From Selenihalanaerobacter shriftii (GTDB lineage Bacteria; Bacillota; Halanaerobiia; Halobacteroidales; Acetohalobiaceae): DNA of 64,000 bases. The translations under genes were made by a program, and so were the position numbers. The stretch is taken from assembly GCF_900167185.1 (NCBI RefSeq), contig NZ_FUWM01000011.1, positions 1 through 64,000 of the forward strand, read 5' to 3'. The notes beneath the pieces were generated by a model, which was not told where the DNA came from, did not search any database, and saw only the letters and a program-made list of their open reading frames with translations. Shown piece after piece: positions 26,364 through 35,060 of this stretch; position 1 is the first letter of the stretch; each line of letters begins with the position of its first letter.

Positions 26364-27692
26364 CTATTCATCATTTTTTCTCTCTTCTGCAGTTAATATT
26401 GATTTGCCTAACTTGATCCAATGTAATAAAGGAATTTTAGCCGGACAAATATAAGAACAAGAACCACATTCAATACAATCAAAGATATTATAATCATCTA
26501 ATTCAGTAATCATATCTACTTGTGCTAGTTTAGATAATGTAATCGGCATTAAAGATACTGGGCATACATCTACACATCTAGCACATCTAATACAATGCTT
26601 AGGTTTAAACTCATCAATTTCATCTTTCTGGAAGATCAAAATTCCAGAAGTTCCTTTAGTAGCTGGAACATCAGTAGAATGTTGAGCAATCCCCATCATT
26701 GGACCGCCTAAAATTACTTTACCTGTATTCCCTTTAAATCCTCCGCATTGTTCAATTAATTCATCTAATTTAGTCCCTAAACTAAAAACTAAGTTTTGAG
26801 GGCTTTGAACTCCAGACCCAGTTATCGTCACAGTCCTTTGAATTAGAGGCATTCCATTATTTATTGCATCAGTTATGGCTACAGCAGTCCCTATATTATT
26901 AACCACAACTCCTACATCCAAAGGTAATCCTCCCGATGGTACTTCACGATCAATGCACGCTGTTATCAATTGCTTTTCTGCGCCTTGTGGATACTTAACT
27001 TCTAGTGGAATTACTTTAATATTTGGCTCATTTCTAACTGTCTCTCTCATAACTTCAATAGCATCTGGTTTATTTAATTCAATTCCAATATACCCATTAT
27101 CAGCTTCTGTCATTTTCATAATTGCTTTTAAACCATAAACAACCTCATTAGGCATCTCTAACATTGTACGATGGTCAACAGTCAAATAAGGTTCACATTC
27201 TGCTCCATTTAAAATTACTGTATCAACATTCTTATCATCTGGAACAGAAACCTTTACATGGGTAGGAAAAGTTGCCCCACCTAAACCAACAATACCAGCC
27301 TCACGTACTATATCTCTTAATTCTTGTGAAGATAAACTTTCTATATCTCCTTTAGGTTCTACACTTTCATGTAAGGTATTATGTCCATCTGAACTAATAG
27401 TTACTGCTACTGTTTCACTTCCATCAGCAGTACTAACCGGACCAATATCTATCACTTCCCCGGACACACTAGCATGAATCGGTGCAGAAACAAAACTATC
27501 ACTATCTCCAATCTTTTGACCAGCTTTTACTTTATCACCAACTTCAACAAGTGCTTCACATGGAGCACCAATATGTTGTTGAAGCGGAATAACTACTTCT
27601 TCAGGTATTTGTGCTGCTTTAAGACTCTTGCTAGCAGTAGCTTCTTTTTTGTAACAAGGATGCACTCCTTGTTCAAAAGTTTTTGCTTGCAT
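26364..27692 (-). CDS. rnfC: RnfC NADH-binding iron-sulfur subunit
   Basis: 442 residues. After an N-terminal biotinyl-like fold (GAPCEALVEVGDKVKAGQKI) comes the NADH/FMN domain with GGATFPTHVK and NGAECEPYL, then two [4Fe-4S] motifs CIRCARCVDVCPVSL and CIECGSCSYICPAKIP near the C-terminus. First gene of rnfCDGEAB, the order of Acetobacterium and other anaerobes. A 370-base AT-rich region upstream should hold the promoter. Confidence 0.95.
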   Translation of the reverse strand: MQAKTFEQGVHPCYKKEATASKSLKAAQIPEEVVIPLQQHIGAPCEALVEVGDKVKAGQKIGDSDSFVSAPIHASVSGEVIDIGPVSTADGSETVAVTISSDGHNTLHESVEPKGDIESLSSQELRDIVREAGIVGLGGATFPTHVKVSVPDDKNVDTVILNGAECEPYLTVDHRTMLEMPNEVVYGLKAIMKMTEADNGYIGIELNKPDAIEVMRETVRNEPNIKVIPLEVKYPQGAEKQLITACIDREVPSGGLPLDVGVVVNNIGTAVAITDAINNGMPLIQRTVTITGSGVQSPQNLVFSLGTKLDELIEQCGGFKGNTGKVILGGPMMGIAQHSTDVPATKGTSGILIFQKDEIDEFKPKHCIRCARCVDVCPVSLMPITLSKLAQVDMITELDDYNIFDCIECGSCSYICPAKIPLLHWIKLGKSILTAEERKNDE

Positions 27693-28064
27693 TCTTTCAC
27701 CCCTTTTGCTTTTTAATTCAATTTACTCTTATATATAACTGTAGTAAATGAGCCTCAATCCAAATATATAACTTCTATAAATACTGCTTAAAACCTTTTA
27801 ATTTTAGATAATTTAAATTAATTATAGTTCTATTGTTGTAAATATTACTTTCATTGAATAATATTTGAATTTATTATACAATTATTACTAACTTTTCAAA
27901 TGTTACTAATTATGTTTGCCATTATTTAATAATTTTATAAACTATTATGACAGCCCTACTTACTTAAGTTATTAAAATACTTATACATAGACATTATGAT
28001 TTCTTACTATAATAATATTTGTCATCATATTAAACAATGAAATATATCACACTCACAGTTTATT
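27693..28064. other. Intergenic region upstream of rnfC
   Basis: About 370 strongly AT-rich bases. No gene, repeat or clear terminator recognised. It should contain the rnf promoter and the end of the sensor-cluster transcript. Confidence 0.5.
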
Positions 28065-28421
28065 TTATTGAATAACTAAATCATTTACTACTTCATCATT
28101 AACAATATGTTTAGTAACTATTTCTCGTGCCTCTTTAGAACCAACCTTACCATAAGTTACCGAATCCTCTCCTTGTTTCTTCACCTCTATTATAGGTTCT
28201 TGATTACATAAACCAATACAACCTGTTTGAGAAATTGTAACATCATTAATTTCTCGCTTGTTTAATTCATCTAAAATAGTATCTAACGTCTCTCGAGCTC
28301 CTGCTGCAATACCACAAGTTCCCATGGCTATAGTTATTCTTGGACCAGCTTTGTCTTCACGAATTTTCATTTCTTCTCTAGCTTTCTCTTTTATTTGCTC
28401 TAATTCTTCTAAAGATTTCAT
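28065..28421 (-). CDS. Thioredoxin-like [2Fe-2S] ferredoxin
   Basis: 118 residues, a thioredoxin-fold ferredoxin like the C-terminal part of NuoE/HydC subunits. Cluster cysteines are in MGTCGIAAGA and SQTGCIGLCNQEP. It lacks the N-terminal helical part of true NuoE. Such small proteins usually stand beside NADH-dependent [FeFe] hydrogenases, but no NuoF-like or catalytic hydrogenase gene follows here. Overlaps the preceding ATPase gene by 4 bases; last gene of the cluster. Confidence 0.85.
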   Translation of the reverse strand: MKSLEELEQIKEKAREEMKIREDKAGPRITIAMGTCGIAAGARETLDTILDELNKREINDVTISQTGCIGLCNQEPIIEVKKQGEDSVTYGKVGSKEAREIVTKHIVNDEVVNDLVIQ

Positions 28422-28987
28422 TTAATTTCTTCCTCCTTTAATATTGCTAGATTTTCTACTAAGTACTCTCTAATAAATTTTATAACTGATGATTCATTTA
28501 AGGGAATATCTTCTAATTTTTTACGTAATTCCTTAGTGTCAAAAACAAATTCTTGATCATTAATTATATGTTGATAATATATATCTAACTCTGGATTACC
28601 TTGAATAATAGTTGTAAGAGTTCCCTCTATATTTCCTAAAGGAGCACGATCGATATGATCATGTTGAAAAGTAGCTTTAACTGTCGTCCCTTCCCCTTCT
28701 TGAGAATCTATGATTAAATCCCCATCGCATCGTTTAGCTGCTGTTTGAAATAGTGGCAAGCCTAAGCCTACATTCCTAGTCGTTCTAGTCGTCTTAAAGG
28801 GGTCTAAAACATTTTCCAAAAAATCTTTAGACATTCCATTTCCATTATCCTTAATTATTATTACCAATAAATTATCATCTAAGTCTTCATTTATCTTTAT
28901 TTTAACTTCTGTTGCATCTGCTTTAATCGAGTTTTGTACCAAATCTAAAATATTTAAAGATAATTCTTTCACCTCTAACTCCTCCAT
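28418..28987 (-). CDS. HATPase_c-domain ATP-binding protein
   Basis: 189 residues made of one GHKL ATPase domain: N box DLVQNSIKADAT, G1 box KDNGNGMS, G2 box VGLGLPLFQTAAKRCDG, and then GEGTTVKATF. No dimerisation/histidine domain, so it is not a complete histidine kinase. Such stand-alone domains occur in clusters with [FeFe]-hydrogenases. Role (kinase of an anti-sigma or sensing type) unproven. Confidence 0.8.
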   Translation of the reverse strand: MEELEVKELSLNILDLVQNSIKADATEVKIKINEDLDDNLLVIIIKDNGNGMSKDFLENVLDPFKTTRTTRNVGLGLPLFQTAAKRCDGDLIIDSQEGEGTTVKATFQHDHIDRAPLGNIEGTLTTIIQGNPELDIYYQHIINDQEFVFDTKELRKKLEDIPLNESSVIKFIREYLVENLAILKEEEIK

Positions 28988-28990
28988 TAA

Positions 28991-29731
28991 TCACTCTAAA
29001 ATCATAACTTTTCTCCCACCTTCATTCTTAAAAGCTAAAATCATCTCAGACAAAGAAGGTTCAGCCAAAGTTAATTTTAAACTTGGCTTTAAATCATGTA
29101 AAAAATGAGCATCCGATGACTTAATTACTTGATATGACTTTAATAAAGGGAAATCATTATATAACTTATCTAAAGAATCTTTATTATAAATCTCTATAAT
29201 AGGAAATTCAATCCCTGCTGGAATAAATCCTAAATTAGTTAAAATGCTGTATTCCTTCTTATCTATGTGTGCTGGAAATATAATTCCATTTCTATTAAGT
29301 ACCTCTTTTACAATTTGATGTACAGAAAGATTTGCTGAAACTAATAATAATCTCTTTACTCTAGATATGAACTTATCATCTTGGTCAGTAAGTAACTGAG
29401 GGCCAAATAAGTCTTCATCATTATTTATAAAAGGTAAGTTGTCGTAAATTAATTTTTGAAAAGATTTAGCCTCTTTAAGGTTAGGAAATAACGAAACTAA
29501 ATGAACTCCTTCTTTACTTTCCACCTCCATGCCTGGAATAATAGTAAGATCATAATCTTTAGCTAATTCCAAAGCAACTTCTAAATTTCCAATAGAATTA
29601 TGATCAGTAATAGCTAAAATATCTATCTCTCTAGCTAAAGCTGTATCAATAATATTCTGAGGTGTCATAATAATATCACCACAAGGAGACAAAACAGTAT
29701 GAACATGAAGATCTACATAATAATCTATCAT
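28991..29731 (-). CDS. PHP-domain phosphoesterase-like protein
   Basis: 246 residues. Metal ligands typical of the PHP fold: DLHVHTVLSPCGD at 7-19, ITDHNSIGN, PGMEVESKEGVHL, PAHID and a late SDAHF. It is close to PHP proteins encoded in hydrogenase-linked signalling clusters. Phosphoesterase activity is expected from the family, the substrate is unknown. 3 bases upstream of the ATPase gene. Confidence 0.8.
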   Translation of the reverse strand: MIDYYVDLHVHTVLSPCGDIIMTPQNIIDTALAREIDILAITDHNSIGNLEVALELAKDYDLTIIPGMEVESKEGVHLVSLFPNLKEAKSFQKLIYDNLPFINNDEDLFGPQLLTDQDDKFISRVKRLLLVSANLSVHQIVKEVLNRNGIIFPAHIDKKEYSILTNLGFIPAGIEFPIIEIYNKDSLDKLYNDFPLLKSYQVIKSSDAHFLHDLKPSLKLTLAEPSLSEMILAFKNEGGRKVMILE

Positions 29732-29742
29732 TATAATACTCC

Positions 29743-30075
29743 TTAAACTCCTAAATTATACAACCGACCTGCTACTTCATAAATTGATAAATCAGTAGTT
29801 AATATTGGAATATCTTCTTGACGAGCCTTATTAATAGTTTCGGTATCTACTTCAGCCCCACAGGCTACTACTATACCTGATAATTCTATTAAAGAAGCAA
29901 CTGCTACTATATTTTGATGAGTTTGGAGAGTAATCCATAGATTTCCAGGTTCTGCTTGTCCCATCACATTACTTAATAAATCAGAGCAATAGCCTCCTGT
30001 TACTTGTTTATCTAATTCCACTGACTCTATTACTACTTCTAATTCTAATTCATTAACTATCTCCAATAATTCCAA
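29743..30075 (-). CDS. DRTGG-domain protein (short)
   Basis: 110 residues with VTGGYCSDLLSNVMGQAEPG, then VASLIELSGIVVACGAEVD and IPILTTDLSIYEVAGRLYNLG, the DRTGG-fold pattern seen in small proteins next to CBS and hydrogenase-like genes. A second homologue is at 32328-32684, so the cluster carries two. Probably a ligand-binding regulatory protein; ligand unknown. Confidence 0.7.
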   Translation of the reverse strand: MELLEIVNELELEVVIESVELDKQVTGGYCSDLLSNVMGQAEPGNLWITLQTHQNIVAVASLIELSGIVVACGAEVDTETINKARQEDIPILTTDLSIYEVAGRLYNLGV

Positions 30076-30102
30076 TCTAACCCCTCCTAAAAATTAACCT
30101 AT

Positions 30103-31401
30103 TTAGACTAAATCATTTATTTGCTGGGATAACTTGTTTATCTTCTTTTTTAATATAATTATACAATCTTCTATTTGAGCAGAATCATTAATTATATCTT
30201 CAGCTAAAGCTCTACAACTTGGTGCTCCACAAGCTGTACAATTTAATCCAGGTAATTTATCTTCTATTTTCTCTAACTTATCTAATTTATTAATAGCCTT
30301 TTTAATATTATTATCTAATCTATCACATGAGCTTGGTTTTAATATCTTAGAAATACTATACTTACCTTGACTATAATTATTAATGATTTTTTGCTTATTG
30401 ATCAGGTCACTTAAACCATCTTTGGATAAGTCTTCACTAATATCTTTTATAATCGATTGAGAAATAAAGCGGTTTTTAAAATTTAAAGGGCCACCTATAC
30501 ACCCTCCTGGACAAGCTGCAAATTCAAAAAACTCTACTTCTTGTAAATGACCTCTTTCTAATTCTTTTAAAACAGAAATTACATTATCAATTCCATCAAC
30601 GGCTAAACTCTTATTACATTTTTGACATAATGCTTTTTGTCCTCCACTTATAACCCAATTAACACCCTTCTTAGAAGCTCTCTGCAGCTTAGGATTAGCC
30701 TCTACATCATTAAGGAATTTTATTAATGGCCTATAGATATCCATTACTGAAATAGCACCATCAATATAACTATCTTCTAAACCTAAAGGAGCATTAATTG
30801 CGGTAATCTTTGCTGAACAAGAAGTAATATAAAAAATCCCAATACGATCTAACGGAATTCCTAACTCTTTAGCTTTTCTCTCTTTTATTGTCCTTGCAAG
30901 AATCTCCATTGGTTCTTGTAACGGAATAATATTAGGTAAAAACTCAGGAAAAGAAACTTGTATTAATCTTACTACTGAAGGACACGTAGCAGAAATTAAT
31001 GGTGAGGTTTCTGGCCGTTCTTCCAAAAATTTAAGCAAAATAGCATGCAGAATATCAACTCCTACCCCTACTTCCCAAACATCATCAAAACCTAATTCTA
31101 ATAGGCCAGCTAAAATTTTAGCTGGAGAATATTCTGCTTTGAATTGTCCATAAAGCACAGCCGTAGGTAAGACAATATTATAATCATAATTATTTAATTC
31201 CATTAAGGAATCTGTCAAAACGTAATTAGCATTCTCTTCACAGACTTGCACACATACTCCACAGTCTATGCATTTTTCATCTTTTATAATAGCTTCAAAC
31301 TCTCTAACCCTAATTGCATCTGTAGGACAACTTCTTACACAGTTTGTACAACCATTACATTTAGTCTTATCCAACTTAACAGAATGAAAGTTTGTGGACA
31401 T
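30103..31401 (-). CDS. [FeFe]-hydrogenase-like sensor protein with Fes cluster
   Basis: 432 residues. Two N-terminal ferredoxin motifs (CNGCTNCVRSCPTDAI, CIDCGVCVQVC; 15-54), an H-domain with the three H-cluster motifs SATCPSV (C140), TSCSAKIT (C195) and FAACPGGCIGG (C297, C301), and a C-terminal four-cysteine Fes domain CTACGAPSCRALAEDI (388-413). All four ligands of the H-cluster [4Fe-4S] are kept, but the proton-transfer cysteine before C140 is alanine. This fits the putative sensory group of [FeFe]-hydrogenases, not a bulk catalytic enzyme. No maturases are visible in the window. Confidence 0.82.
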   Translation of the reverse strand: MSTNFHSVKLDKTKCNGCTNCVRSCPTDAIRVREFEAIIKDEKCIDCGVCVQVCEENANYVLTDSLMELNNYDYNIVLPTAVLYGQFKAEYSPAKILAGLLELGFDDVWEVGVGVDILHAILLKFLEERPETSPLISATCPSVVRLIQVSFPEFLPNIIPLQEPMEILARTIKERKAKELGIPLDRIGIFYITSCSAKITAINAPLGLEDSYIDGAISVMDIYRPLIKFLNDVEANPKLQRASKKGVNWVISGGQKALCQKCNKSLAVDGIDNVISVLKELERGHLQEVEFFEFAACPGGCIGGPLNFKNRFISQSIIKDISEDLSKDGLSDLINKQKIINNYSQGKYSISKILKPSSCDRLDNNIKKAINKLDKLEKIEDKLPGLNCTACGAPSCRALAEDIINDSAQIEDCIIILKKKINKLSQQINDLV

Positions 31402-31419
31402 TAATGAATCACCACTTTT

Positions 31420-32322
31420 TTATAAGTATATTGTAATCTCTAATCTTGTTCCTTTGTCAACTTTAGATTCAATCTCTAAATCGTCTGCCCAACGTTCAAT
31501 ATTTGTTAACCCCATGCCAGCACCAAAACCTAATTCTCGCACATGTTCAGAAGCTGTAGAGTATCCTGGCTCCATAGCTAAATCAACATTTTCAATCCCT
31601 GGTCCTTCATCCTCAACTATAATTTTGATCTCTTCAGGAGTTATTTTAGCTAATATTATTCCTCGTCTTGCATGAATAACTACATTCATTTCTGCTTCAT
31701 ATGTTACAATTGCTGCTTTTCTGATTGCAGTTGACGGTACTCCAACTTGCTGTAATACTTCTTTTATTCTACTAGATGCTTCACCTGAGTTACTAAAGTC
31801 TCCACCTTCAATTTCTATTTCAATCTGTAGATTATCTCTTTCTTCTTCATCTATTGAATCGTTAACAAAGAAGAAATTCTCTTCTTTACTTGCTTTTTCT
31901 ACTTCTTCTAGTAACTTTCGCGTAATATCTCCTGGAGTGATAATCCCCATTAATACATCGTTTTCGTCTATTACAGGAAGCCTACCATATTTATGTTTTT
32001 TAAATTTTCGTAAAGCTTCAATTACTGAAATATCATGCTTAATTGTTATCAACTCTGTACTCATGAGGTTACTAAGGTTATCTTCTAATCTATTCTCCTC
32101 TAATCCTCTAATTATATCATCTATACTAATAATCCCTTTTAAATGTCTATCACTATTAATAATTGGAATTCCCGAAATCTTTCTTAAACGCATTATTTCC
32201 TTGGCATTCTTAAGTTTATTATCAGGCCTAAGCGTAATTACATCATTAGTCATAATATCCTTAACTGTTAAATCATTAGCTAACTTTTCAACGAATTCAA
32301 GATTTACTGAGGAGTTTTTCAA
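31420..32322 (-). CDS. CBS-pair plus HATPase_c signalling protein
   Basis: 300 residues. Residues about 18-140 are two CBS domains (VKDIMTNDVITL, NLMSTELITI), which bind adenine nucleotides or NADH-like ligands. Residues about 185-300 are a RsbW/SpoIIAB-like ATPase domain (EAEMNVVIHARRG, VEDEGPGIEN, GFGAGMGLTNIERW). It may be an anti-sigma-type kinase controlled by energy charge, in line with the redox-sensing neighbours. It lies 18 bases upstream of the hydrogenase-like gene. Confidence 0.8.
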   Translation of the reverse strand: MKNSSVNLEFVEKLANDLTVKDIMTNDVITLRPDNKLKNAKEIMRLRKISGIPIINSDRHLKGIISIDDIIRGLEENRLEDNLSNLMSTELITIKHDISVIEALRKFKKHKYGRLPVIDENDVLMGIITPGDITRKLLEEVEKASKEENFFFVNDSIDEEERDNLQIEIEIEGGDFSNSGEASSRIKEVLQQVGVPSTAIRKAAIVTYEAEMNVVIHARRGIILAKITPEEIKIIVEDEGPGIENVDLAMEPGYSTASEHVRELGFGAGMGLTNIERWADDLEIESKVDKGTRLEITIYL

Positions 32323-32327
32323 AGTAA

Positions 32328-32684
32328 TTATTCCCCCTTTAATTTATCTCCTTTTATTCCTGCTTCATATAGTTGTCCACAAGTCTCATATAATGAATGC
32401 TCAGTATATAATAAAGGAATATTGCTATCCTCAGCTAATCTAACTGTTTGGTCATTTGGCTTCTTTCCTCTAACAAAAATAATCGCTGATAAACCTAACA
32501 TTTCAGCAGTTCTAATTACTTGTGGTTTAGTTAATCCAGTTAATAATAATGTCTTTTCTGCAGAAAAAGCTAATACATCACTCATTAAATCCGCTCCACA
32601 TACCGCTAAAATTTCTAAATCTAACTTATCTTCACCGAATATTACCTCTGAATCTGTTATCTCTTTTATATCTTGGAGCTTCAT
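32328..32684 (-). CDS. DRTGG-domain protein
   Basis: 118 residues: LQDIKEITDSEVIFGE, AVCGADLMSDVLAFS, LGLSAIIFVRGKKPND, IPLLYTEHSLYETCGQLYEAG. Paralogue of the protein at 29743-30075. First gene of the cluster; 5 bases before the CBS-ATPase gene, so they are surely cotranscribed. Likely ligand-sensing partner. Confidence 0.75.
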   Translation of the reverse strand: MKLQDIKEITDSEVIFGEDKLDLEILAVCGADLMSDVLAFSAEKTLLLTGLTKPQVIRTAEMLGLSAIIFVRGKKPNDQTVRLAEDSNIPLLYTEHSLYETCGQLYEAGIKGDKLKGE

Positions 32685-32787
32685 CTTGTAGTTCCTCCTC
32701 TCTAAACACCACTAACTAAAGGCTATATTAATTTTATTATTATACTTAATATATACAATATTCTTATTTAGAATTCCTGCACTAAAA

Positions 32788-32816
32788 TAAAGAAAGCCCA
32801 CTTGTAAGTGGGCTTT
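32788..32816 (-). terminator. Rho-independent terminator after the SPOR gene
   Basis: Perfect 11-bp stem AAAGCCCACTT/AAGTGGGCTTT with a two-base loop, then TCTTTATTTT on the minus strand. It isolates the SPOR gene from the sensor cluster downstream. Confidence 0.85.
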
Positions 32817-32821
32817 TAATA

Positions 32822-33346
32822 TTAATGAGCTATAAAAACTGGAAATCCATCTTTCTTTAATTTGCTTTCTAATTTAGCAGCTGCTTCGCTAGTTTCGAAT
32901 GCACCTACCTGGACTTTATAAGGATTTTCAGAAGTAATATAAGCTGAGTATCCATTACTTTTTAATTGTTCTACCCGTCTTTTAGCATTATTATGATTAT
33001 TAAAAGCACCTACTTGAACTATAAACAACCCGCTATTATCTTGTACAACTCCTGTTTGACTATGTTTAACTGCATTATCTTCTGCCATAAAATTATTCTG
33101 AGTATTAGAATTACTTTGAGATGAATCCTTTTCAGTGTCATTTTCCAACTGAGCAGTATCAATCTGTTCTTCTAAAACGACTTTTTCGCTGGATACACTT
33201 TTAATTTGATCATCTGATGATGTAACATATCCAATCATCCAGCTCCCTAAAAAGTATCCAACAACACTAGCTAATAATGACATGACTACAACCATTGCTG
33301 CCAGCGAAACCCCTGATTTTAACTTAGGCCTATCTAGCTTCATCAT
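32822..33346 (-). CDS. SPOR-domain membrane protein
   Basis: An N-terminal cytosolic stub, one membrane helix (SLAAMVVVMSLLASVVGYFLGS), an acidic/Ser-Asn-rich linker and a C-terminal SPOR domain with two repeats (FIVQVGAFNNHNNAKR and YKVQVGAFETSEAAAK). SPOR domains bind denuded glycan strands, often at the division septum. The frame opens at 33361, but AAGGA lies inside that extension and supports the ATG at 33346-33344, giving 174 residues. Single-gene unit after folC. Confidence 0.85.
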   Translation of the reverse strand: MMKLDRPKLKSGVSLAAMVVVMSLLASVVGYFLGSWMIGYVTSSDDQIKSVSSEKVVLEEQIDTAQLENDTEKDSSQSNSNTQNNFMAEDNAVKHSQTGVVQDNSGLFIVQVGAFNNHNNAKRRVEQLKSNGYSAYITSENPYKVQVGAFETSEAAAKLESKLKKDGFPVFIAH

Positions 33347-33498
33347 CACCACTTCCTTCATTAAGGTTTTCAGTTCACTCTATTTTAACTCTCTATTATT
33401 ACATCAACCCCCTTTAAGATTTTAAACACCACTTCAATATTATTTCTAGTAAATCTCCTCCTAAAAGACTTCTTACTAAAATACTATGCAGCTAATTT

Positions 33499-34788
33499 TT
33501 AATTTATTATGTTTTTTACTAAAAACTTTCTAGCTTCTGCTATAGTATAGAGTGAACCACTAACACTAATTAAATCTGCTGAATCAGCTTCTTTAATTGC
33601 TTCCTGCACTGCATCAGCTATATTAGGAACTACATCTACTTCCTTACCGCTGTTAGCTAAAATTTCTGCCACTTCATGAGGATCAGCAACTCGTTCATTA
33701 GTATTTTTAGTGATAATAATTCTATCAGCTAATGGAGTTAAAATATCTAACATTTTTTCTACATCTTTATCCCCCAGTATACTTAAAATTAAAATCAGTT
33801 CTTTATAATCTAAATCCTCTTGGATTACCTTTCTTAATTCGTAAGCTCCATCAGGGTTATGAGCACCGTCTAGAATTACTAAAGGCTCCTCACCTAAAAG
33901 TTCTAACCTTCCAGGCCATTCTACTTTTTTAAGACCTCTTTTAATCGCTTTAATATTGATCTGAAATTCATTAGGTAAAGCCTCTATTATTCCTAAAGCC
34001 ATACCTAGATTCTGTTGTTGATACTGCCCTAATAAAGGAATTTTTAAATTCTCATCAATTTTCTTCCCTTCAACTCTAAAATGCTGTCCTGTTAAGTCTC
34101 TTTTTAATCTTTTTACTTTTAAATCTTTCTTAACTTGAATCATATCAGCATTTCTTTCTTCACAGATATCTTTTAATTTATTTAATGCTTCATCATCTTC
34201 AACAGCTGTTACTAATATGCTATCTTCTTTTATAATTCCACCTTTTTCAAATGCTATCTCTGCCATGGTCTCTCCTAGATAATCTGTATGTTCTAAACTA
34301 ATATTAGTAATTCCAGCCACTAAGCTATTCGTTGCATTAGTAGCATCTAACCTGCCGCCAAGTCCTACTTCTAATACAGCTATATCTACTTCTTTTTCAG
34401 CAAAGTATTTAAAGGCTATAGCAGTGACCACTTCAAAAAAGGTCGGATGACCTAGCCCATCTGCTTCTATCTTATTTAAATAAGGCTTAACTTCCTTAGT
34501 TATCCTCTCTAATGCTTCTGGTTCCATATATTCACCATTAATTCGCATCCTTTCATAAAAAGAAATAATTTCAGGTGAATTATAAGTACCTACTCGATAG
34601 CCAGCTTCTGCTAAAATAGAACTAACCATAGCTGAAGTAGAACCTTTGCCGTTTGATCCCCCTATATGAATAATATCTAATTCTTCTTGGGGATTTCCTA
34701 AGTATTCTAATAAAACTTCTACTCTTTCTAATCCTGGATTAATACCGAATTTACTCAAACTATTCAAATATTTAACTGCTGAACTCAT
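33499..34788 (-). CDS. folC: Folylpolyglutamate synthase / dihydrofolate synthase
   Basis: About 429 residues. P-loop GGSNGKGSTSAM, then TNISLEHTDYLGE and the C-terminal-domain stretch LDGAHNPDG are FolC signatures. It adds glutamate to (dihydro)folates. The frame can start at a GTG at 34797; AAGGAAG eight bases before the ATG at 34788 favours the latter, giving MSSAVKYLNSL. The window contains no other folate gene, and the usual valS-folC pairing of Firmicutes is broken here: valS is 17 kb away, with the accessory region between. Confidence 0.93.
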   Translation of the reverse strand: MSSAVKYLNSLSKFGINPGLERVEVLLEYLGNPQEELDIIHIGGSNGKGSTSAMVSSILAEAGYRVGTYNSPEIISFYERMRINGEYMEPEALERITKEVKPYLNKIEADGLGHPTFFEVVTAIAFKYFAEKEVDIAVLEVGLGGRLDATNATNSLVAGITNISLEHTDYLGETMAEIAFEKGGIIKEDSILVTAVEDDEALNKLKDICEERNADMIQVKKDLKVKRLKRDLTGQHFRVEGKKIDENLKIPLLGQYQQQNLGMALGIIEALPNEFQINIKAIKRGLKKVEWPGRLELLGEEPLVILDGAHNPDGAYELRKVIQEDLDYKELILILSILGDKDVEKMLDILTPLADRIIITKNTNERVADPHEVAEILANSGKEVDVVPNIADAVQEAIKEADSADLISVSGSLYTIAEARKFLVKNIIN

Positions 34789-35060
34789 TATCTTCACTTC
34801 CTTTTTTATGTAATATTTAACAGTTACATAATCAGTTGATTATGACAAAAGTTTGCTTATTTATTAATTCTAGGTTTTGTTTAGAATACCTTCTTACTTC
34901 ATTGCTTCGTTTAATATTATCACTTTGCATTATTAAACCCCCTTTTTCCTTATTCTATTATTTAATAAAACATAATAAAAATCCCCCCGCTATAATTAGC
35001 AAAGGGAAAATTGTCTCTTATCTTAGATTTTAGCTTTAACAACTACTGTATAAATTATAG

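Noticed and set aside
30103-31401. A standard catalytic [FeFe]-hydrogenase
   Set aside because: The proton-transfer cysteine is replaced by alanine, motifs P1-P3 are diverged and the neighbours are signalling proteins.
34836-35033. Plus-strand frame of 65 codons between folC and the TolC-like gene
   Set aside because: No ribosome site, low-complexity AT-rich content and no recognisable motif.
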